The position numbers were made by a program, and so were the translations under genes. From Ignavibacteriaceae bacterium (GTDB lineage Bacteria; Bacteroidota; Ignavibacteria; Ignavibacteriales; Ignavibacteriaceae), in NCBI GenBank assembly GCA_025455085.1, contig JALONF010000121.1:1-6370 (forward strand): a stretch of 6,370 nt of DNA, in the 5' to 3' direction. Position 1 is the stretch's first letter; every line of letters starts with the position of its first letter. The notes beneath the pieces are model-generated. The model saw only the letters and a program-made list of their open reading frames with translations, did not search any database and was not told where the DNA came from. This document shows, one piece after another, positions 5,171-6,370 of the stretch.

Positions 5171-6370
5171 TTACTTGGCTCCCCTAGCCGTTATCAATAC
5201 AGGAATGGTTTGGAAAAGTAATTGCAGATCAAACCAGGGTGACATATTATTAATGTAATATAGATCGAGAATAACGCTATCTTTGTATGAAGTAGTACTC
5301 CTGCCCCAAACTTGCCAAACACCTGTACATCCAGGAAGCACATTCACTCTCCTTTTTTGCCATTCAGGATAATGCTCGTATTCATAGGGTAAACAAGGTC
5401 TCGGTCCTACCAGACTCATATCACCTTTAATAACATTCAGTAGCTGAGGAAGTTCATCAAGTGAAGTTTTTCTAATAATCTTTCCAATCCAGGTGATTCT
5501 ACTATCATTAACAACTTTAGTTTTAATTTTCCCAGATTTATCTTTTAAAAACTTAAGCATTTGCAGTTTTCTTTCTTCGTCTTCACCCTCAATTACTTTC
5601 ATCGAACGAAACTTGTAAATTTCAAATTCCCTACCGTAGAAACCTACTCTTTTTTGTTTGAAAAATATAGGACCAGGAGAAGAAAGTTTAATCAATGCAG
5701 CAATAAAAATCATTAACGGAGCAATAAAGATTAAAGCAACAACTGATAAAAATATATCCATTACTCGTTTTGCAGCGTAAGTTAGTTTGTTGTTATAATG
5801 TGTAGAAACATCAATTACAGGAATATTAACATATTTCTCGGTAGCCATTTTTTCCCCGACCACATCGAATAATTCTGATGTTACTTTTAAATTCACATTA
5901 AATTTTTTACAATTATCAATTAAACTAAGTAACTCTTCCTCTTCTATTTTATCTTCGGCAATAATTAGCTCGTCAATACTATCTTGCTCAATAATTTCTT
6001 TAATTTGATTAAAGTGACCAATAACTTTTTTACCGCTGACTATCTCATCACCAACATTCTTCGAATCATCAATAAAACCAATGATATCTAATCCAATGGG
6101 ATTTTCAAACATTAACTTACTTGCAAGCATCCTGCCTGCTTTTCCATCGCCCAAGATTAAAACATTTCGTTTAAAGCTGGTCGTACTCAATTTTATAAAT
6201 AGAAATCTCATCAATTCAATTCTAAGAACATAAAAGCTGGGTATAACTATAAGTAAGAATACAAATATTATATAGCGCGATTCTATCATTCCGTCCTGAC
6301 CAAGAAGTAACGAAAGAATTACAATATTTAATGCTCCATAGTATAACGATTTTAGAAAATTTGATAAATG
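5171..6370 (-). CDS. Polyprenyl-phosphate sugar-1-phosphate transferase, 5' end missing
   Basis: This inner-membrane enzyme transfers a sugar-1-phosphate from a nucleotide sugar to undecaprenyl phosphate, the first step of exopolysaccharide, capsule or O-antigen assembly. Of the gene, 399 codons plus the stop are visible. The frame has no stop from the Met codon at 6289 to the window edge, and the added 27 residues (HLSNFLKSLYYGALN...) form another membrane segment, so 6289 is an internal Met and not the start. In visible numbering, membrane segments lie at about 8-24 and 33-49. A Rossmann-like CoA-binding-3 domain follows, with GDGKAG at 74-79. A re-entrant helix lies at about 203-229. The catalytic domain (PF02397 type) has SPGPIFFKQKRVG, FRSM, SLDELPQ with the D305/E306 dyad, and GDMSLVGPRP. 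This is the long WbaP/WcaJ-like architecture, usually about 460-480 residues, so some 60-80 residues are probably missing. The sugar is unknown. Confidence 0.95.
   Translation of the reverse strand, partial: HLSNFLKSLYYGALNIVILSLLLGQDGMIESRYIIFVFLLIVIPSFYVLRIELMRFLFIKLSTTSFKRNVLILGDGKAGRMLASKLMFENPIGLDIIGFIDDSKNVGDEIVSGKKVIGHFNQIKEIIEQDSIDELIIAEDKIEEEELLSLIDNCKKFNVNLKVTSELFDVVGEKMATEKYVNIPVIDVSTHYNNKLTYAAKRVMDIFLSVVALIFIAPLMIFIAALIKLSSPGPIFFKQKRVGFYGREFEIYKFRSMKVIEGEDEERKLQMLKFLKDKSGKIKTKVVNDSRITWIGKIIRKTSLDELPQLLNVIKGDMSLVGPRPCLPYEYEHYPEWQKRRVNVLPGCTGVWQVWGRSTTSYKDSVILDLYYINNMSPWFDLQLLFQTIPVLITARGAK

Overview
The window is AT-rich DNA with mostly weak Shine-Dalgarno sequences. It carries an OmpA-type envelope protein with thrombospondin type 3 repeats and the end of a surface-polysaccharide gene cluster. 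This points to a Gram-negative bacterium of the Bacteroidota/Ignavibacteriota/Chlorobiota group. The assignment rests on gene content and style, not on a marker gene, so it is tentative.

Left part (1-3029): an Xaa-Pro aminopeptidase (pepP type, minus strand, 15-1406) is transcribed away from an outer-membrane protein (plus strand, 1668-3029). The latter has a signal peptide, a predicted beta-barrel, three 33-residue calcium-binding type repeats and a C-terminal peptidoglycan-binding OmpA domain. The 261-bp divergent region between them holds possible promoters and two overlapping inverted repeats that cannot form at the same time. A run of seven G lies early in the outer-membrane protein gene.

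Middle (3030-3484): a weak hairpin follows the OmpA-like gene. Next is a possible 75-residue small protein with a helix-turn-helix-like stretch and one C-terminal membrane segment. An 18-bp perfect palindrome overlaps its stop codon and sits between convergent transcription units, as a bidirectional terminator would.

Right part (3485-6370, minus strand): three genes read in the order polyprenyl-phosphate sugar-1-phosphate transferase (5' end outside the window), Gfo/Idh/MocA-type sugar-nucleotide oxidoreductase, and left-handed beta-helix acetyltransferase. The last two resemble the C3-oxidation and N-acetylation steps of diacetamido-sugar pathways (WbpB/WlbA and WbpD/WlbB type). The transferase starts glycan assembly on undecaprenyl phosphate at the inner membrane. 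The aminotransferase expected between the oxidation and acetylation steps is not in the window.

Most of the window is ordinary for this group. The items most worth a second look are the small middle protein, the G7 tract, the structured leader of the OmpA-like gene, and the incomplete amino-sugar pathway. I found no tRNA, rRNA, CRISPR array, insertion sequence or phage gene.
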